NCBI GenBank assembly: GCA_963663775.1 | Contig: OY760624.1 | Location: forward strand, 2,604,001 to 2,668,000 | DNA from: G963663775 sp963663775 | Lineage (GTDB): Bacteria > Bacillota > Clostridia > Oscillospirales > Butyricicoccaceae | Direction: 5' to 3' | Length of the DNA: 64,000 bases | Shown here: positions 60,527-64,000 of the stretch, in pieces | How positions within the stretch are numbered: position 1 is the first letter of the stretch | Layout: every line of letters starts with the position of its first letter | Position numbers and translations under genes: made by a program | Notes under the pieces: generated by a model | Databases searched by the model: none | The model's input: only the letters and a program-made list of their open reading frames with translations | Told to the model about the DNA's origin: nothing

Positions 60527-62110
60527 TTACGCCTGTATTTCTGTACCATCCTTAAAGGTGAATCGCACATCGGTTTCCGTGAAAACGGTCACATGATCCA
60601 CCAGTGCATACCAAAGTCGCTCGTCAAACGCCGTCACCAAATCATTCTGCTGCCGCAGTTCTGCAAGGAATGCTTCCGTCATTTTTTTACGAACGGCTTT
60701 ATCCTTGCACTGTTCGGTAACTTTTTCAAAACGAGTCTTTGCCCGTTCAAACTGTTTGACCAACCCATCATAGGTGTCACGATACGCTTCTTGATTGACT
60801 TCTATCTGTGCATTTTCATGGACACATTTCTGGATGCGGTCTGCTGTCACCGTCATTTCACTGCGCAATTCGGCAAATTCCTGTTCCAATGCAGTGGTGT
60901 CGAACAGCACATCTTTGATGGCATCGAAATTCGCAATCACCTCATCTCGACAGGAAATCAGCTTATTCAGTGCCGATATAAACATCTGCTGGGTGGTATC
61001 CTCGTCAAGATGCGGTGTTTTGCATTTCTTCTGCCCTTTGAATTTATGGTTGCACCGATAAATGACCCGCCGATATTTGTCGTTGGAATGCCATACCTTT
61101 GCGCCATAAGCCGCACCGCATTCCCCGCAAATAATGCGACTTGCAAAAATGCCCGTACCGCTGTGCCTGGTCGCAGAAGATTTTCTTCGTTGCAGCTCCT
61201 GCTGTACCATCTCAAAAACCGCTGGCTGAATGATTGCCGGATGGCTGTTTTCCACATAATACTGCGGCACTTCGCCCTCATTAACTTTTTGCTTTTTTGT
61301 GAGAAAATCCACTGTATATTTTTTCTGCAAAAGCGCATCGCCTTTGTATTTTTCGTTGGTCAAGATGCTGAGAATGGTTCTGGAGTTCCAATTTGTCTTA
61401 CCACTTGGCGTTGGAATGTGCTCCTCTGTCAACTGTTTGGCAATCCCATGCGGTGTCTTTCCCTCGAGAAAAAGCCTGTAAATCAAACGCACTGTCACCG
61501 CTTCTTCTTTGTTTATCACCGGCAGACCATCTTCCCCACGATCATATCCCAGAAAATGTGCATATGGCAGGCTGACTTTTCCGTCTGCAAATCGCTTCCG
61601 CTGTCCCCAAGTGACGTTTTCTGAAATCGACCGGCTTTCCTCCTGTGCAAGCGAACTCATAATCGTAATCAGCAGTTCGCCCTTGGAGTCTAGCGTATAA
61701 ATGTTCTCTTTTTCAAAATACACCTCCACGCCTTTTTCTTTCAGTTTGCGCACAGTGGTCAGCGTATCTACGGTATTTCTGGCAAATCGGCTGACGGACT
61801 TGGTGATAATCATATCCATTTTGCCCGCCAATGCATCGGCAATCATCTGATTGAACCCATCACGGTGCTTTGTAGAAGTTGCAGAAATGCCCTCGTCTGT
61901 ATAGACCTCGATAAATTCCCAATCTGGATGATTTTTGATGTATTTAGTGTAATAATCGACCTGTGCTTCGTAGCTGGTCAGCTGCTCCTCAAGGTCGGTG
62001 GAAACCCTCGCATAACCTGCCACCCGCTTTCTGGATGCGAATCCAGAGGTCACGGCATTTGCACGATGCAAATTTGCAGGAATTACGGTAACTGCTTTTG
62101 GTGCTCGCAT
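60527..62110 (-). CDS. Large serine recombinase, intact
   Basis: A 527-residue site-specific recombinase. The catalytic resolvase domain starts at RVAGYARVSTD (nucleophile Ser about residue 37) and continues with SVSRFARNTVDTL, the conserved Arg pair region. A recombinase domain follows (GYDRGEDGLPVINKEEAVTVRLIYRLFLEGKTP). Then come a zinc ribbon (ICGECGAAYGAK, CNHKFKGQKKCKTPHLDE) and a coiled-coil C-terminus. It overlaps the end of the second recombinase by 28 bases. Such enzymes integrate and excise mobile elements. Confidence 0.95.
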   Translation of the reverse strand: MRAPKAVTVIPANLHRANAVTSGFASRKRVAGYARVSTDLEEQLTSYEAQVDYYTKYIKNHPDWEFIEVYTDEGISATSTKHRDGFNQMIADALAGKMDMIITKSVSRFARNTVDTLTTVRKLKEKGVEVYFEKENIYTLDSKGELLITIMSSLAQEESRSISENVTWGQRKRFADGKVSLPYAHFLGYDRGEDGLPVINKEEAVTVRLIYRLFLEGKTPHGIAKQLTEEHIPTPSGKTNWNSRTILSILTNEKYKGDALLQKKYTVDFLTKKQKVNEGEVPQYYVENSHPAIIQPAVFEMVQQELQRRKSSATRHSGTGIFASRIICGECGAAYGAKVWHSNDKYRRVIYRCNHKFKGQKKCKTPHLDEDTTQQMFISALNKLISCRDEVIANFDAIKDVLFDTTALEQEFAELRSEMTVTADRIQKCVHENAQIEVNQEAYRDTYDGLVKQFERAKTRFEKVTEQCKDKAVRKKMTEAFLAELRQQNDLVTAFDERLWYALVDHVTVFTETDVRFTFKDGTEIQA

Positions 62111-63429
62111 GATGCTTCGCCCCTTTCTCTTCTCATTTTGGATTGCCGTGCGTTTTCTTTCATTTCAGCTGTCCAACTGCCACAGCGGGATTTATTTTCC
62201 CATGTGCGCTGTACCTCCACGCCACTTTGGAATACAAAAACCAGTGTTTTGTGATCTGGAACTCGAATTTCACAGATATTCTGCGAAAAAGCAGCATCAT
62301 CATATGTAGGACGCCCAAGCACCTCTGCCGAAAGTTCCATCAATATATCTTCCGGTATCTGCTTTGACGCGCAATGTGCTTTCCCCTTTGTATTGAATGT
62401 GGCACACAACCACACTGGTTTTTCATATTTTGTCCCCGCGTGCTTGATTTTTCTGCGGAAATTTGCACCACAGATGCCACAATGGATTTTCCCTGTAAAC
62501 GCCGAAAACACAGGCGTTTGAAAGCTTGGCGCATATTTTGCCGTGCGGTGAGCCAGTACATTCTGTACCGCTTCAAACATCTCCTGCGGAATGATTGCTT
62601 CATGCGAATCTTCCACATAATACATCGGCAGTTCTCCGTGATTGATGCACTTTGCTTTCGTCAAATGATTTTCCGAATAGGTCTTCTGCAGAAGTAAATT
62701 TCCTGCGTATTTTTCATTCCGCAAAATCTTATCGACTGCACTTTCTGCCCATTGACCACCGTTTTTTGTCGGAATCTCCATCTCGGTCAGCTTTCGCACA
62801 ATCGCATTTTTACCCATACCACTGAGATAATCGGCAAAAATCATCCTTATTACCTCGGCTTCCTATGGATTGACTACCAATATGTTTTCTACATAATTGT
62901 AGCCGTATAAGCGCAGGGTGTTGGGCTGACCATCCTTGAAATTGTTCCGAATCCGCCATTTCTGATTTTCGCTTACAGATAAGCTTTCTTCCTGCGCAAA
63001 AGAAGCGAGGATGGTCAGCATCAGCTCGCCATCCCCGCTCATGGAATGGATATTTTCTCGCTCAAAGAACACATCCACATGATGTTCTCTCAGTTCACGC
63101 ACCGCTTCCAACAGCGTCACCGTATTGCGGGCAAAGCGTGAAATGGATTTGGTCATCACAAGGTCAATATTGCCCTGTCTGCATTCTGTAAGCAGCTTTT
63201 GAAATGATTCTCTGGAATCTTTTGTTCCCGTCAGTGCTTCATCGGCAAAAACACCCGCATATTCCCAGTCGCTGTGCCGTTGGATAACCGCGCTGTAATA
63301 GCTGACTTGGGCGGACAGCGAATGCAGCATGGCATCCTTACCCGAGGAAACACGGGCATACGCTGCGACACGAATCTTTTTTTGCAGTTTTGGCGCATTC
63401 GGCATGACTTTGTGTATCGTTCGTCCCAT
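62083..63429 (-). pseudogene. Second large serine recombinase interrupted by an in-frame TAG
   Basis: One 448-codon frame interrupted by a single amber codon at 62865-62863. The N-terminal part (188 residues from ATG 63429, GGAGG seven bases upstream) has the catalytic AAYARVSSGKD and SISRFARNTVTLLEAV. It ends NILVVNP-TAG-EAEVIRMIFADYLSG where relatives read a sense codon, and the frame then continues with the recombinase domain, zinc ribbon (IHCGICGANFRRK) and a basic tail. ATG 62844 after the stop has GAGG eight bases upstream, so a separate C-terminal fragment could be made. Sequencing error, nonsense mutation or suppression are the alternatives. Confidence 0.9.
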
Positions 63430-63509
63430 CTGAAATCCTCCTTTTTAATGCAATTTTGATCTTCATCGTGTCACATATTACCGTGAAAAGCCGTCTTTAT
63501 CAACGCATT

Positions 63510-63671
63510 TTAGTGATATATACCACCCAATAACGGGGCATATTTCCGAAGCATCCTTGTATCAATTACGGTATACTCAGCCTTGGTGATGATGTCTTGA
63601 CGGAGCAGTTTGCGAACCGATGCCATCGTCATCTGATACACCAGTTCGTTTCTGAATTGCGCTTCTGTCAT
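63510..63671 (-). CDS. Small SHOCT-like protein of the recombinase module
   Basis: A 53-residue protein with GGAGG nine bases before ATG 63671, overlapping the previous stop by four bases (ATGA). The pattern VRKLLRQDIITKAEYTVID and the ending RKYAPLLGG match a small SHOCT-like family that usually precedes serine recombinases in Clostridia elements. Function unknown; probably an accessory of recombination control. Confidence 0.75.
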   Translation of the reverse strand: MTEAQFRNELVYQMTMASVRKLLRQDIITKAEYTVIDTRMLRKYAPLLGGIYH

Positions 63672-64000
63672 GACGCACATCCTCCTTTGAAGCGATCTGC
63701 AATATAGCAGTCATGCGAGCAGTATTTTCTTTTGGCATTTCCATAAGCAGTGAACGATTTTCCGCAGCAGGCACAAGTAAATGTATAAACAGCTTTTCGG
63801 TTCACCTGTTCTGGATGGCTGTTCCACCACTTGACCCGGCATTCTTCTGAGCAGAATTTCACAGGTTTTCTGCCAGAAACCTGCTGTAATGGTCTCCCGC
63901 ACTGTTTGCAGCAATCGCCCTCCAAACTTGCAGAAGATATTGTTTTCTGTTTCTTTCCGGCAAGATGATTGCGCTGACAGTACGATTTCACCGTGTTTTT
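63668..64000 (-). CDS. HTH/zinc-finger protein of the mobile element, N-terminus cut off
   Basis: The frame is open to the right edge and about 110 residues are visible. It begins KNTVKSYCQRNHL, the recognition helix of a sigma-factor-like HTH, followed by CCKQCGRPL, FCSEECRVKWWNSHPE, FTCACCGKSFTAYGNAKRKYCSHDCYIADRF: four C-x2-C or C-x3-C pairs forming two treble-clef-like zinc fingers. Proteins of this type commonly sit upstream of the SHOCT-like gene and recombinases, and are often named as RNA polymerase sigma-like. A start inside the window (GTG 63991) is unlikely since homology runs past it. Confidence 0.8.
   Translation of the reverse strand, partial: KNTVKSYCQRNHLAGKKQKTISSASLEGDCCKQCGRPLQQVSGRKPVKFCSEECRVKWWNSHPEQVNRKAVYTFTCACCGKSFTAYGNAKRKYCSHDCYIADRFKGGCAS

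Noticed and set aside
59873..61624. Long plus-strand frame of 583 codons
   Set aside because: It is antisense to DUF2202 and the intact serine recombinase, both of which have clear motifs and ribosome sites; the frame has none.
1..64000. CRISPR arrays
   Set aside because: No regularly spaced direct repeats of CRISPR type were noticed; the only arrays are the coiled-coil repeats and the short inverted repeats listed above.

Overview
The window looks like a chromosome segment of a low-to-mid-GC monoderm Firmicute of class Clostridia, probably Oscillospirales (order-level placement is inference). Supporting signs: TTGACA-17-TATAAT promoters, strong GGAGG ribosome sites, a T-box leader, an L21-type leader, ribosomal protein L27 with the N-terminal extension removed by Prp, an S-layer-homology (SLH) surface protein, a Gram-positive style Pel locus and no outer-membrane genes.

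Region 1 (1-18.5 kb) is the accessory locus. A minus-strand operon starts at a divergent promoter near 14.98 kb and runs off the left edge. It encodes an S24/S26 signal-peptidase-like protein, a coiled-coil protein, a second divergent peptidase-like membrane protein, a PqqD-like protein, then a Pel-type polysaccharide machine: SDR-fused PelD with an intact c-di-GMP I-site, PelE-like, an 800-residue membrane protein, a DUF2194-like protein, PelF, PelG, DUF2304, GT4, GT2 and the start of a DUF4874-like protein. Divergently transcribed are a PqqD-HprK-like kinase fusion and an ABC exporter, followed by a convergent, strongly promoted 101-residue Cys-rich peptide with a leader-like N-terminus. I read this as a peptide modification/export module joined to a c-di-GMP-controlled polysaccharide locus. 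This is the best candidate for an undescribed system here.

Region 2 (18.5-43.9 kb) is housekeeping. tRNA-Phe and tRNA-Cys, a NYN-LOTUS protein and cysS are followed (minus strand) by pgsA, rimO, a small membrane protein, recX, recA, prmC, a DUF1385 protein, a two-component system with a lipoprotein, obgE, rpmA-prp-rplU, folD, lgt and two M16 peptidase-like genes. On the plus strand are ylxM-ffh-rpsP-khpA-rimM-trmD and a GAF-GGDEF-HD-GYP protein able in principle to make and break c-di-GMP.

Region 3 (43.9-59.5 kb) holds a stand-alone condensation-domain protein (minus), then a T-box (specifier reads best as Phe TTC) controlling aroF-aroB-aroC-pheA-aroA-aroE/K, which is the shikimate-to-phenylalanine route without a dehydroquinase. 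A large phosphodiester glycosidase-SLH protein, a SulP transporter, glyS and tRNA-Pro follow.

Region 4 (59.5-64 kb) is a mobile-element remnant: inverted TGCACCC repeats, a ferritin-like DUF2202 cargo gene between two near-identical terminator repeats, an intact large serine recombinase, a second recombinase broken by one in-frame amber codon, a SHOCT-like small protein and a zinc-finger/HTH protein cut by the right edge.
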